Source: Ceriagrion tenellum
Taxonomy: Eukaryota > Arthropoda > Insecta > Odonata > Coenagrionidae
Assembly (NCBI GenBank): GCA_963169105.1
Contig: OY720643.1
Coordinates: 22,974,373 to 23,038,372, forward strand
Reading direction: 5' to 3'
DNA: 64,000 nt
Shown here one piece after another: positions 1 through 10,975 of this stretch. The translations under genes were made by a program, and so were the position numbers. Position 1 is the stretch's first letter. The number at the start of each line of letters is the position of its first letter. Below the pieces are notes generated by a model that did no database searches, had not been told where the DNA came from, and worked only from the letters and a program-made list of their open reading frames with translations.

Positions 1-119
1 TACACCTTCATTTATTTTCACACTCGTATAATTTTCACTTCTGATTTGGACAGAAGAAATTCAAAGAACCACGGAACTAGTCGCGCAGTTACTTCAACGG
101 AGTCACCCGCTAGTGAGCA

Positions 120-240
120 CACATTTGTGTGAAATCCAGAGTGGAAAAATCATTCGCCTGGACTGGGAACCGAGCCCAGATCTCTCGATTTCGCGCCGAG
201 TGCTCTGACCAATTCAGATACCCAGGTGTCCTATTACACA
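120..240 (-). mobile_element. tRNA-derived SINE-like copy
   Basis: Read on the minus strand this holds a tRNA-like fold: an A-box-like stretch (GGTATCTGAATTGG), an anticodon-like arm CTCGG/TCGAG with a 7-base loop, and a T-arm CTGGG/CCCAG enclosing a box-B-like loop. It is followed by a shared tail (GCGAATGATTTTTCC, then a CACTCTG..TTTCACAC motif). The same head and tail recur at 403-522 and 3545-3645, which marks a dispersed family rather than a functional tRNA. No poly-A tail or target duplication was seen. Class assignment is inference from the pol III-type boxes. Confidence 0.6.
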
Positions 241-402
241 GTGAATTTCATGGGTGCTTTCAGGAGCAAGTTGCCCTCACAGGTACCGTGCATGTGGTAC
301 CAGAGGTACCCGTATGCGAGCGCTAAGCGCCACAGTCCACGGAGTAAAGCCCAGCTTTAAACACAAAGGTGTTTTATACACAAAGCTGCCATGATATTCA
401 CA

Positions 403-522
403 TTGGAAGAAGACGTCTGGGTAGCTGAATTTTTTAGAGCACTTGGCGCGCAATAGAGGGCTCTGGGTTCGATTCCCAGTCCAGGCGAATGATTTTTCCA
501 CTTTGAATTTCACACAATTGTG
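403..522 (+). mobile_element. tRNA-derived SINE-like copy, inverted partner
   Basis: Second copy of the same family on the plus strand: a 7-bp acceptor-like stem GTCTGGG/TCCAGGC, a box B GGTTCGATTCC, and the same GGCGAATGATTTTTCC tail ending near TTTCACAC. It faces the copy at 120-240. The intervening DNA also shows partial inverted homology (GTGAATTTCATGG near 231 against its complement near 390), so the whole 120-522 interval can fold back. Confidence 0.6.
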
Positions 523-591
523 AAAAGAAGGGTCCTGCCTTTCAGCGCTATAATTTGTTAGTAAATTGAACTCTACATTACTCGATGTTAA

Positions 592-968
592 GGTGGTTTG
601 AGCGAGATAGTTCCCTAGTCATCATAGAGATCATATTCGAATTACATGTTTTAATTTCAGCAGCTGTAGGACACCTGGGTTAATATAATCATTATTTAAG
701 GTTTAACCATATAGTGGCATATGACTGAAATTCTACGTAATTAACAAATAATATCTAAATTAGTCTGTAACTTGACTCATTTTTTTCGCGCAGTACGTTT
801 AAAACTCCTTATAAACGATGGGCTTTGCTTGATCTCGAAAAAATTACTGCGGTGATGATATGATTAATTCACAAAAATAGTTGAGAAAACGTACAAACAA
901 AACACTTAATTTTTTTACGCAGTCTAGGTGTTAGAAATGCCTCATTCTTTTAATGAGGTCTTTATAGA
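592..968 (+). mobile_element. Family T miniature element, right-truncated
   Basis: It begins after TTAA (588-591) with a degenerate copy of the family T terminus GGTAGTCCGAGCGAGATAG. It then follows the family order: 'TTCCCTAGTCAT', 'ATATTCGAAT', a poly-pyrimidine 'TTTTTTTCGCGC', 'AACTCCTT' and 'GTTGAGAAAACGTACAAAC'. It loses the right half near 968. Family T copies also occur at 9377, 32789 (minus), 34831, 37333, 48839, 52199, 52433 and 53911. It has no coding capacity. Confidence 0.7.
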
Positions 969-1089
969 GGGCAAACACGCACAATTCCCAAGTGAAATGG
1001 TTGGCATTTTCCATCATAATTCTCGAAAAGTAGTAACTTTAGAGTACCCGGCGATATTTTGTGGAAATGCACTACAGATAAGCGACGTT

Positions 1090-1640
1090 ACGTGGGGGAG
1101 ATAGGTCTATAGCAACTGAGTTCTTCTTTACCACCGTTCTTAAAGATGGGTGCAATGTTTTCTAGTTTCCAATTGCAAGGGACACGATGTTCTGCAAGAT
1201 ATTTTTCAAATATGGTAACACTTCTGACGCTATTATGTTATAAACACAGGCGGCAATTTGATCAGGACCAGTAGATTTCTTGAGTTGATGGATTTTAGGT
1301 GACTTTCTATTCCGCGACAAGAAATATTTAGACTTCATTGGATTTTTATCGAAACTAGGCAGTGTAGCGATGATATTCGGAGTGGATTTAGTACAAACGC
1401 TCTGAATAAAGATATTAAAGATATTTGATTTCCATAATTTGTCGCTAGCTCTTTTTCCTAGACCGTTTTTTAATGTTGTTACCGTGAATGTATTCTTTGA
1501 ACTTCCCTCACGTAAGACCAAAATGCAGTCGGGTTATCTCGGGACAACGACTCACCTAAGATTTTACTTCCGTATTCCATTAATGCTTTCCTAAAGGCTG
1601 TTTTTCTGTTTTTTTAGCTCTCTAATATTTTTCACGAATT
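1090..1640 (-). mobile_element. LINE fragment, endonuclease-RT linker and RT start
   Basis: The minus strand encodes pieces typical of a non-LTR retrotransposon. An upstream segment contains FWSYVRE (about 1500-1540). After it comes the RT N-terminal signature KKSTGPDQIAACVYNIIASE, then a 'W-x-x-P-x-F-K' type stretch near 1130-1180. The frame is broken in several places, including stops between the two parts. It is a decayed fragment without the YADD box. Jockey-superfamily membership is inferred from the 'KS.GPD' motif; the clade is not assigned. Confidence 0.7.
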
Positions 1641-1649
1641 CTCTCATGT

Positions 1650-3540
1650 TCCACGTCGGGGAGATCCTAATGGGCTTTTTTCATTTTTACGCGCAAGATT
1701 CTTTGTCGCTTGAGAGATTAACGGAGGTCCGCATTATACCAACTAGTTTCCGGAATATTTTTTGGGAATATTATTTTGTTGTGTTAGGTAGCACTATAAT
1801 ATATATTACCAAAATAGCCTACTTGTGACTATAGTGACCACCATATAAATGCTTAAACCCAAATATCGCCTCCAATCTCAACATACTCGCATGCATTTAC
1901 CGTTAGAAGTATCCTCGGTAGAGTGTTTCGGAAAACCTCCGCTAGTGTGCGTCGCTCTTGCCTGGAGTCTCCTATTGGAAGCGAAGGTCTGCAACCTTAG
2001 TTACTATAGTTATCCAACGCGGAGTTAACCTGACTCCTCCGTGCAGAACTAGTTTGAAGGGAATGGATTCTTACGCTGAAAAGTTCTTTCTACGCAACTT
2101 CCACCATGTTTTTCTACGGCTATAAATTCATCGTTGGAGCATTTAAAGGATAAGATGTTCCTTTCACATTTACGACTAACGGCAGGCCAAGCACCACGCG
2201 ATGGTATCAAAACAGTTACATTGCCGGCCTTAAGCACACTCGCTCGAAAACCTGACTGATTGATAGAATGACAAAGATATGTATCAGACCTCCGGCCACC
2301 CGGGAAGTTCAGTCTCTTCCTCTGCTTTGATTCGATTTTTTTCGAGGCTGTGATAGAGTGGATGTCAGATAGACGCCGAATTTCATTAACGGGAATACAT
2401 TTCGTCTTATAAAATTAAGGAGGGCCATATATGAAGAGGGAACGAGCTTCCACAGCGATTTGTCTTTTCGGGTTCGGTTCACATTAGCAAAATGTGCTCT
2501 CCCATTTTCACTCGAGCCTAATTCCTCTCTGGTTTCCACATCCACGACTTTGCCTCTAGCAGAAGAAACATAGATAAATCACGAAGTATAATGGAATTTT
2601 CCATCGCAACAAAAGGATCTAAAGATTGATATTCTCATTAAAAAGCTTTCAGACTCGAGCTAAAAATTTTGCATTCCAATTCTCCTTGGCATATTTTCAT
2701 TTATTATTCTATAATCATAGTTAGTTTTAGTTAATTTCGAGGGCTTAAGTCAAGTTTAAAACGTTAGTTTTCCTTTGCCGACTTGAGAAAATGATTTCTT
2801 TCATCTTTAGGACTAGAATTCACGACATAAAAGCTTAGCAAAGTGTAGGAGAAATTTATCATATTTATCACAGTTATTGGCCATGAAATTGATATGGTGA
2901 TTACATATGTTTGTTTTTTATGAATCTATGTATGGCCAGCATTCTAATTATTGATGTAATTCAAACGTACCTGCATAAAGAATGCTGTATGTGTGAAATG
3001 GTGGCATTTTTATTGGGTAAAATCGCAAAAATAGGTGTCCTTTGGAATTCATTTTGAATGTGTTTCCGAGGTTATAAATGCGAGCATATGTGCAATAGGT
3101 TATTGGTATATTAATGGATATTATTGAGAATGACCTTCATGTTTGGCATGATAATTCCCCAGCTCTGATTATTGAATGAGGTGTACAATGAAACGTCTAC
3201 AAATAAAAACTAACATTTATAATTTGACTTTATCTCTCAAAATTAGCTAATAAGCATTATAAAATCATAGAGGTTCATATAAGGATCATATAATATAATA
3301 AGGATCATATTTTAATCATCTAAACTATTTTTTATAACCACATTTCAAAAGATTTCCGAGAGAGCATTGCAATAACTTCTCCAGCAATGTTTTAGCGTCA
3401 TTTGTAAATATTGAAGAGGCTCGGTTGAAAATGATTTTGCCACCATAAAAAAGGAACAGCTTTTGAATTTTGAGAATACCGCCTTTATGCAGTAATATCA
3501 TGAAATAATGCCTGTATGCAGTCACCATAAAGTGTACACA
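1650..3540. other. Gene-free AT-rich stretch
   Basis: No frame here matches a family I recognise, and frames above 60 codons overlap on both strands without codon bias. I saw no clear terminal repeats. A short tandem 'AGGATCATAT' repeat lies at about 3283-3310. Nothing is annotated. Confidence 0.5.
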
Positions 3541-3544
3541 CATG

Positions 3545-3645
3545 TGAAATTCCACACAGAGATAAAAATCATAAGCCTGGGCCGGAATTTGAACCCGGGC
3601 CCCTCGATATTACGACTCTGCCAGTTAAGATTTAGCTTTCCTTCC
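3545..3645 (-). mobile_element. tRNA-derived SINE-like copy, diverged
   Basis: The minus strand reads a box B (GGTTCAAATTCC) within a GC-rich T-arm, then the tail GGCTTATGATTTTTATC and a GGAATTTCACA motif, matching the tail of the copies at 120-240 and 403-522. The A-box half (CTGGCAGAGTCG) is recognisable but degraded. It ends about 50 bp before the TTAA of the palindromic element at 3703. Confidence 0.5.
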
Positions 3646-3702
3646 TCCACCTTAATCATTACATTCCGGCTCAGCAAAATATATAACATTCTTGACTTTT
3701 AA

Positions 3703-4054
3703 ACCTTTGAGAGTGGCATGACGTGATATCACGTCATGGTTGTCTTTATGCTGAAGACGTCATATAATGTCATGGGTATCGTGAGTTTTCCCGCTTTCAC
3801 TAGAGGGCCTAGTGAAAGTTCCCCTTTGAATGCGGCATGACGTGATATCACGTCAAGATTGTCTTTACGCTGGTGCTGATGACTTTATATCACGTCAATG
3901 GTACCGTGAGTGTTCCAGCTTTCACTAAGGAACTTTCACTAGGCCCTCTAGTGAAATATGGAACACTCACGATACCCATTACGTGATATGACGTCTTCAG
4001 TACCAGCGTAAAGACAACCATGACGTGATATCACGTCATGCGGCTCTCAAAGTG
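3703..4054. mobile_element. piggyBac-like palindromic miniature element, nested
   Basis: It is bounded by TTAA on both sides (3699-3702 and 4055-4058). The ends are inverted repeats: CCTTTGAGAGTGGCATGACG on the left, and the right end read inward begins CACTTTGAGAGCCGCATGACG. Each end carries the 20-bp perfect palindrome ATGACGTGATATCACGTCAT. The original element appears to be one large palindrome centred on TTTCACTAGAGG/CCTAGTGAAA. A second, head-starting copy (CCCCTTTGAATGCGGCATG, about 3821-3927) sits in the middle. There is no transposase frame, so it is non-autonomous. A piggyBac-type origin is inferred from the TTAA duplication and the CCYTTTGAG-type terminus. Confidence 0.8.
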
Positions 4055-4476
4055 TTAAAAGATTGATGGTTACCCGAGGCTAATGTATTAAATTATTTAG
4101 CAACATTTTTGTCATTCAGATTAATGATAAACATACACACCATGAGATGGAAAAAGGGAAGACTTTGTTAATTTTAGAAATTCGGATCTCTGCATTCAAT
4201 TACCACATTTTGAAGTACATACTTTACGGGCGAACACTTCGTTTGTTGGCCATGCAATGTTTTATTTTTTTTATTTATTTGTGAATATATCAAAGTCTCG
4301 GCCAAAGCAATTCTTTAAATTCACTTACGAAATAATTTTTATCCCAAACTATGATCACTGATCAACTATATCACAAATTAAGAAAATAAGTACCAAGTTT
4401 TGGTTCGACTATAATAAAACATTCATGATTACGCATTGGTCATGCTATGAAGTTTTATGTAACAGTTAGTTATGGT

Positions 4477-4610
4477 AGCAAAATTAAAATTAAAAGAGTC
4501 TCCAATAGCCGTAAAAAAATCCCAATAGCCGTTTTTTTTACGGCTATTGGAGACTTTTAATTTTAATTTTGCTATCTTGAGAGCCCGTAGAGCTCAATCT
4601 CCTTTGATTT
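4477..4610. repeat. Hairpin insertion with 13-bp direct repeats
   Basis: A near-perfect inverted repeat (arms of about 40 bp, 4477-4518 against 4535-4574) starts AGCAAAATTAAAATTAAAAG and has CCAATAGCCGT near the loop. The insertion and a 36-bp trailer are flanked by identical 13-bp repeats AGTTAGTTATGGT at 4464-4476 and 4611-4623. That is longer than the TA, TTAA or 8-bp duplications of the DNA elements here and fits a retroposition-type or templated insertion. No coding. Confidence 0.65.
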
Positions 4611-4799
4611 AGTTAGTTATGGTGTTTTCTAAGCACAAACCATGGGAAGGAACGAAGGTTAACCAGAAAAGACTAGTTATTTCAGCGTTCCGCGACCATA
4701 TTTCCGCACATTGCTTCAAAATGTCTACTTTGAAACCTGTACGTATAAATAAATAAATAAATAAAATATAAAAAAAACTCACGAAAATAAAATGAATAT

Positions 4800-6500
4800 A
4801 AATAAACAATAAATTAATAATTTAGAGTAAATTGACAGTTTAAAAGTGAGTCTTAGTAAACGAAATAAAATAAAAATGCTGCATACAAGTAACGAAAGAA
4901 AGTTTGAGCAACATTAATATACATCTTAAAAATAATTAAAGATAATAAATTGTATTAAGAAAATACATATTCTTTATAGAAAGTGAAGCAAGAAAGCAAA
5001 CACGTCAATAATAAAAATATTAGATTCGTCCCATTGCGAAAGAAATTATAAAAGGAATTTTATTAATATAATTAAAGAGTATTTGTGAAGAGAGATAGCA
5101 GTGCCAATTAGGAAGGGGAAATTCACGTCGCTTGTATAAGCGTTGGAAATCCACTTCGTTCCCGAAAAAATCGGCCGCTTAGAGATGTGAATGCTTAGCG
5201 AGGTTACCGCTTAAGGCGAGTGGCCGTGTCGGCGGGTTTTCCAGAAGTTCTCCAAAGTCATTTCATATTTAATATAAATTCGGTGAGGAAAATATTATTA
5301 TTCCTTGCCCGACAATGCTCTTTAGCTTGAACAGCGAACATGTCAAAGACTCTGCTGAGCATGAATTCAAAGATACCTACTATCGTAATAATTTTCATTC
5401 TGCTACATACAGATAAATAATGTATATGTATTACAACTGAAGAAAAATTTTTTCGGCTTGAATAATCTGAAAACATGCATATTTACCCAAGGGCGGTATT
5501 TTTCTGAATAGTAAACGACATTAAAATTTTTATTCATCATACAGGAACGATGATAAGAATGGAGAGTTAGTCAGAAAAGACTTGCGGAGTTCCCAGTGAG
5601 CTTTAATATGTATGACTTTGGCAATGATCGCCGTGCGTAAAACAGTCTCCTTCGCCGACATTTAACGACCGCCCAAAATAGGAGATGACGGAATTTTCAA
5701 TTTATTTTTCCAGTTTTCGCCCATTGTAGGCACTGTTTATGAACGCCTCCTACTTTTTGAATAAAAGATCGTTTCCTTCCAGAGCGATCATAAAGTTTCC
5801 GGTCAGCGTTAAAGAAGGGGGAAAGCCGGAGTTCAGAAATGATGGGTCCCCTGCCTGCAAAAGGAGTGGAGGAACAAGAAAACGGAAAAGAAGCGAAGGA
5901 TGGGAAGGGAAAGGAGGGAAAATCGGTTTTGAGAGTGAGAGAGATGCTTATCCGTTTGCTATAGTAACCTCCTATGACCTCCCTCCCAGCGGACGTGAGT
6001 TAAATAACTGAATGGAACAAATACACTCCAACCATTCCCAGGAATTTTTCGAGAACGACAAGATTTAAGTGAAAACTCCACAAATCTCCATAGGTTTCTC
6101 CGTTTTCGCCCTTCCTTACTGTTATTATTTATTTGCTCTTCGTCCTGTTTCGACCGGGATGGAAAAGGAACCGTTGAAGAAAAGACAAGACTCCCCACAT
6201 AAATTTTGGTGTGTTAAGGGTGGGTCATTGATTCCACATTTAAATAATATTTTTAAGTCAGTCAAAAAAATATTCTTGGGCCACATTTCAGATACGAGCA
6301 TGATAATACCTAATAACACAGGTAGGCAATTAACGCCCCACGGAAGCATTAGGGAAAAATCATCAAACCTTAAACTTAAGCATAATGCTCACGGTAAACT
6401 GTTAACGCCAGGGCTAACATGAGGTGAGACTTGCTGGCATAGTAAGGGAAGGTGTCTTATACCTTCCATTGCTATATAAACCCTCATAATACTTTCTTTA
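4800..6500. other. Gene-free stretch
   Basis: AT-rich to 5700, then a more balanced segment (5720-6430) with overlapping frames of 79-117 codons on both strands. None has a motif I recognise, and frames on opposite strands overlap extensively, so I do not call genes. Confidence 0.4.
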
Positions 6501-6512
6501 CTTGCCAGTGAG

Positions 6513-6550
6513 CACCTGAAGATGATGCCAGGCATCGAAATCCGGAATTT
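6513..6550 (+). ncRNA. Hammerhead-like ribozyme motif
   Basis: The core CUGAAGA lies at 6516-6522. One extra U follows, then a perfect 5-bp stem II (GAUGC, loop CAG, GCAUC) and GAAA at 6537-6540. Stem III would be UCC/GGA with a bulged A before the closing U. Cleavage would fall near 6550, but the pairing is imperfect, so activity is doubtful. No inverted partner is present. It shares the 'CACCTGAAGATG' lead with the motifs at 11946 and 47720. Confidence 0.55.
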
Positions 6551-6599
6551 TTCTGACCTGTTAACTGCCCTGTGGAGTGTAAATGTGATTTTTGCTAAT

Positions 6600-8280
6600 C
6601 ATTACCAAAAGGAAGCCCTTCATTTAATTCCATGACTATCAGTATTAACGACATTGTTTGACTTGAAAACTTAATTCTAACAATGTCTAATAACCTACCT
6701 TGATATTCACTTATATAATAAACATAGTTTTGTACTATCAAATGATGTCAAAATATTTCTAGATTATTGGTCATTTAAAGAAGATATATTGGTTAAAAAA
6801 TACTAAACTTTAACGCCGAAATACATGACCAGTGTGTAACGCTGAAATACATTCTCTGAAACACATTGTGCGGCCCCAGCAAACGGATTCAAGCCAAATC
6901 TTTAAAGTAAATTTAAAACCAACTTATTTTTAGTCGAAGTTTTCAATATCTTATGAATTCCATCATATTACGGTGGATCAGATCATGAGAATAAAAGAAG
7001 GGAAATATATGTATTGTAAAACAGGTTTTTCCCGCGATCATTAAGAGGCCATAATGGCTACGTCGAGACTTTGAAGTCGATTAGTGGACAGGTAGTGTAG
7101 CTGAATAATTTATATACAAACTAATGAATGTTTCTAAATCTGCCGAGTAGTGCTAACACCATGTTCTATATGTCCCCTGCATGACTCTTGTGTCACGTTT
7201 ACATAGTTACATTATAGATTATTTTAGTAGTTTATGTAGAAAGTATATAGCGTGGCGCTTGTAGGTAAAAGTAAACTTCTTCACTATAGTTCATGTTGGT
7301 GATAACTCACCCCCTGCCAAACACTATTGTGGTGGCTTGCATGGTAATAAGTAGATATAGATAATAAATGTTAAAATCATGGTAGGTTATCGGGCATGCC
7401 TAAAATAATGCTTTCTCCTAAAACTACCCCGAATGGTTATGTATAGACCAAGAATATATATTATGGATTTAGATATTTGGAATTACTGCCTTGGCTATGT
7501 GTTGTCTAAATTTCCACTTTTAGTTCACCCAGTCCTTGGCGCCACTTCGATTAGAGTCTTTTCAGTTGTTATTGCAAATAGACGTAGTTAATTGTTGTTA
7601 ACGTGAGACTGTGGCAAATATTCAATGAGGATGGAGGAGATATGAATTATTTGATGCTTTGAATGATATCTTGCTGTTTTTGTAATCTAAAAGTTACTTT
7701 TTAAATGCTAGAGAGAAAATATCTATTACAGAAAATGTGTAAGAGGTTAATTAAACGTCCATCGTGTGCCTACGACGATGTTTGCCAGACTCTGATTCTA
7801 ATTTGAATGCATTAAGCCCGTTCGGCTGAAATAGAGAATTTAGAATGCCTTGTTTAAACAGAACTTGCTTCGTACCAGGCTGCAAAACAAGGCATGAGTC
7901 TACGAGGATCCAAAATAGGAGACTTGGATAGAAAAATAATAATCTGTACAAGGCGGCGGTAAGTGCATTCCCTTTTACCTACACTGCACTGATGGCTATT
8001 AAGAATACTCATGAAGTCACCTCGCATTATTATTAAATTTCCGTATAGCGATATTCACAAATTTCTAAGAAGTTAATTGTGCCATTGTGTAATTAAGTTT
8101 GGTGAGGAATTAAATATATCTGTAGACCGGATGATATTAAAAAAGTGTATAATTACATGGTATTGACACATGTAGAGTTCAACTCCGTCAGTTTTACCCT
8201 TGTAGTCAAGTTTCTTGCGTCTTAAAAAGATTATCATTCGTTTGGGACAAATTATGACCCTACACACAACTTAGCGAACC
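6600..8280. other. Gene-free AT-rich stretch
   Basis: No recognisable gene, terminal repeat or tandem repeat. Frames are short and on both strands. Confidence 0.4.
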
Positions 8281-8282
8281 GT

Positions 8283-8690
8283 TTATGAATCATAAAAATT
8301 CTTTGCGTTGCGAATTACTTTTCGAGTGAAGCGAGCGGAAATTTTCCACGAACGGGGAGGGCAGGTGTGGGAGTTGGGAAATGGGGAGGGTTGCTGTGTT
8401 TTTCTGCGTCGCGATGCGATCCCTTTTGCAGATAGCGCTTCGTAGGCGGCTTCCAAATCGCTCTCCGTTCCTCTTTTTTTATTAAGATCTCGTTTCGCGC
8501 ACCTGTTTCCCACGCGCGTCATGCTACGATTCCTTTGTTCCTCGCCGCGGTCAGCGGAGGGCCGCCCCTTGGATGCAGGGACGCCTACGACAGAGAACCC
8601 TCGCGGCTCCGGTGGGAAGCGGGAGACAAATCGACGTAGCCCACCAGATGTAACTAAATGCAAAAACTACCGCCGCGACGTCTTATTTAT
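8283..8690. other. CpG-rich island-like segment with a minus-strand frame
   Basis: This interval is clearly richer in G, C and CpG than its surroundings (for example TCGCGATGCGATC near 8409 and CGCGCGTCATG near 8512). It contains a minus-strand frame of 126 codons (8663-8283) rich in Arg, Ser and Pro with no domain I recognise. It could be a promoter-proximal CpG-rich exon, old repeat DNA, or chance. No splice or start evidence was convincing. Confidence 0.3.
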
Positions 8691-8699
8691 TTAGTCCTT

Positions 8700-9286
8700 C
8701 ATTGGTCGTTCAATCCTTAGTAAAAGTGAGATGCTACTTCACTCTGGTTAAGCTACACCTCGAATACGTCGCGAGCATTTGGGACAAAGGTCATAAAGAT
8801 TTCACAAAAAATTCAACAAAATACAAAGAGAAGCAGCATGCTTCGTTAAAAACTACAACAAGCGTACATAGAGTGTCTCACAAACTCTAGAGAGATTAGG
8901 GTGGGAGCCCCTAGAGACTCGGATGCTTCACGCTAGGCTTAGGTTGCTTGATAAATTCAGAACTGATATTTTTCAGAGCGACATAGAGAACATTATCATG
9001 ACTCCTCACTACATTTCTAGGCCTGACAGATGCAATAAAATAAGAGGGATACACTGCCGAACAGATAGGTACAAAAACTCGTTCTTTCCGCGCACAATAA
9101 GCGACCACAATAAAAACTGAGCTCCTCTAAATACACTTCCATAGTATATGTCACCATTTCACCCCCAAAAATGATACATCTTTACACGGCTGTGCACCTA
9201 ACCCCCCCTGCCACACTGCGGCTCGCGGGGTAGTATGTTGGGTAGTAAAAATTCGTTCTTTTCGCGCACAATAAGCGACCACGTAC
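8700..9286 (+). mobile_element. LINE 3' end, CR1/L2-like type, with partial repeat
   Basis: The frames encode the C-terminal LINE signature: YFTLVKLHLEYVASIWD near the start, then LHARLRLLDKF, and the end motif KNSFFPRTISDHNKN just before a stop at 9118. The 3' UTR ends in a conserved GC hairpin (CCCTGCCACAC..CGGCTCGCGGGG) and GTAGTATG. The frame is broken by shifts. About 40 bp of the same coding end recurs at 9246-9286. Relatives are at 18517 and 62050 (plus) and 14077 and 60990 (minus). Confidence 0.8.
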
Positions 9287-9402
9287 TTGCATTTGGGAAA
9301 GGATTAAGAATTTGAGGCAAAGAAAAATTCAGCAAAGAGCTATTGATATTGAATTGCTATTGATAAGAGATATTAAGATGGTTCGAGCGAGATAGTTCCT
9401 TA

Positions 9403-9517
9403 GCCCTTTCAGTGCGGCATGACGTCATATCACGTCATGGTCGTCGTTACGCTGGTGCTGATGACGTGATATCACGTCATGGGTACTGTGAGTGTTCCAG
9501 CTTTTACTAGGGGGCCA
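9403..9517 (+). mobile_element. piggyBac-like element, half copy
   Basis: It begins CCCTTTCAGTGCGGCATGACG, the same terminus as the element at 3703, and carries a variant of the 20-bp palindrome near each end of the segment (about 9418 and 9460). It stops at the point where the 3703 element has its central palindrome (TTTACTAGGGGGCC). The second half is absent and the family T host lacks the matching stretch, so a deletion or rearrangement followed insertion. Confidence 0.65.
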
Positions 9518-9673
9518 TGGTGCAATTTTATAGTTTTATATGACAGAAGTTGTAAGTAATTAAATGAAAATACTTAAATAAGTCTTTAACTTTACTCATT
9601 TTCCCACGCGGTACGTTTCAACTCTGGCAACTGGCGAAAATATGATTAATTTTAAAAAATAGTTAAGAAAACG

Positions 9674-9926
9674 TTAAAATTACTGTTAAACTCGATTAAT
9701 TCTGGCTTAACTTTGTAAAAATCCATTCTAAAGAATTCAAATGAGATATGGTACTTTTTTCACAGTTTTTTTAATTTCAGGTCGACCGGTTTCATCACGT
9801 AGGCGACATCATTAGGTCTGCTGATGATGCCTATGATGTCCTGATGATGTCGCCTATGTAACGAAACCGGTTGACCTGAAATTTTAAAAACTGTGAAAAA
9901 AGTACCATATCTCATTTGAATTCTTT
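9674..9926. mobile_element. Foldback insertion with facing hammerhead motifs
   Basis: Inverted arms run from 9730 to about 9822 and from about 9838 to 9926, with outer ends AAAGAATTC and GAATTCTTT. They carry hammerhead motifs facing each other across a short centre. The 14-bp sequence TTAAAATTACTGTT occurs at the left border (near 9674) and again after the right border (near 9925), as expected for a target duplication in the family T host. No coding capacity. Confidence 0.65.
9838..9876 (+). ncRNA. Hammerhead ribozyme motif
   Basis: CUGAUGA at 9841-9847, one extra U, and stem II GUCGC/GUAAC with loop CUAU (one mismatch, one wobble). GAAA is at 9863-9866, and the palindromic stem III ACCGGU is followed by U at the cleavage position (9872). 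The minus-strand partner in the left arm has CUAAUGA instead of CUGAUGA but a better 5-bp stem II. Both are probably weakened copies. Confidence 0.6.
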
Positions 9927-10269
9927 AAAATTACTGTTGATTTTTTGACGAGATCTCGGTGTTATAAACTCCTCATTTGTTACATAAGTTCTCTCTGGAG
10001 TGCATTTTCGTACTATTTCTCGTATAAAAGGGCTATTTTCTTGTAAATATGTCGAAAGGTAATGTAGTAAGGGGTAGAATTTTTTAAGTCATTGTATAGG
10101 TGAGATGTTTTTCTTTAAGAGATGGAAGAGTTCAAGGCCTGATTTGGAGTGCACGGGGGAGAAATGGCCTGGGAGGGGGTCACTAGCCAGACCCACGAGT
10201 TTGGCAGTTAAGGGGTTCTTTCTTTCCGTATTTTCTTGAATCTCGGTCTCCAGATTGTTAAATATGTTC

Positions 10270-10975
10270 ATTGAAGAAGCTATTAAGATCATGAAGGAGA
10301 AGACAAAGGGGGTAAAAGTCAGTGGTTAAAGAATACATCGTATCAGATTCGGTGATGAAATTGTAATAGTAGCAGACTCTGAAAAAGAAATGAATAGGAT
10401 GCTGCAAACCCTATCAGGCACTCTTAAAACATGGAAATTAAAACTGAATAAAAGGAAAACGAAAGCAAAGGTATTACGAAAAAATATGGAAGAAATAAAA
10501 ACCAATGTAGAAAATGACGACACCAGAATTCATCAGGTGGAACCATTTTGTTATCATGGCAGTATAATCACTCAGGACAATGGATGCTTAAAGGAAGTGA
10601 AAGTTGGACTATGGACAAATTATAAAGGAGTATACTTGAAGCTGCTGAAATGTCGATATGGCGGAAGATGACAAGAACAAGCTGGATGGAAAGAAAAACA
10701 AATCTGGAAGTTTTAAGAGAAATACAAGAAGGGAGAAGGTTATTAACGGAAATTAAGAAGAGAAAAATAAAATTTATCGGACATGTCATCAGACACAATG
10801 CATTCTTAACCAACATTCTTGAAGGCAATGTGCTAGGAAAGAAAGGAAGAGGATGACCAAGGAAGAAGTATTTAGATGAGATTCGGAAGAGGATAGGATG
10901 CAGCAACTACGTGGCATTGAAACGAACAGCAAGTGACAGATAAGAGTGGTTGCATCGACAAGGCATTAGCCTTTA
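10270..10975 (+). mobile_element. LINE fragment, RT palm to C-terminus
   Basis: A frame from about 10330 reads RFGDEIVIVADSEKEMNRML, where RT motif C (normally F/Y-A-D-D) has become FGDE, so catalysis is lost. A KLNKRKTK motif follows, then YHGSIIT, and in another frame IKFIGHVIRHNAF and a KKGRGRP end. At least two frameshifts separate these blocks. The C-terminal 'GRGRPR' tail is typical of RTE-like and related insect LINEs. The clade is not assigned. Confidence 0.75.

Larger units (their letters stand above)
9377..10118 (+). mobile_element. Family T element carrying two other elements
   Basis: It starts after TTAA (9373-9376) with GATGGTTCGAGCGAGATAG. The family sequence is interrupted at about 9403 by a piggyBac-like fragment, which replaced roughly 80 bp of the host element, and at 9674-9926 by a hammerhead-bearing foldback. 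Host sequence resumes after each. The right end decays near 10118. Confidence 0.7.

Noticed and set aside
3745..3780. CUGAAGA and CUGAUGA words inside the piggyBac-like elements (3753, 9469)
   Set aside because: They are followed by the palindromic CGTGATATCACG type sequence and have no GAAA or stem III, so they are not hammerheads.
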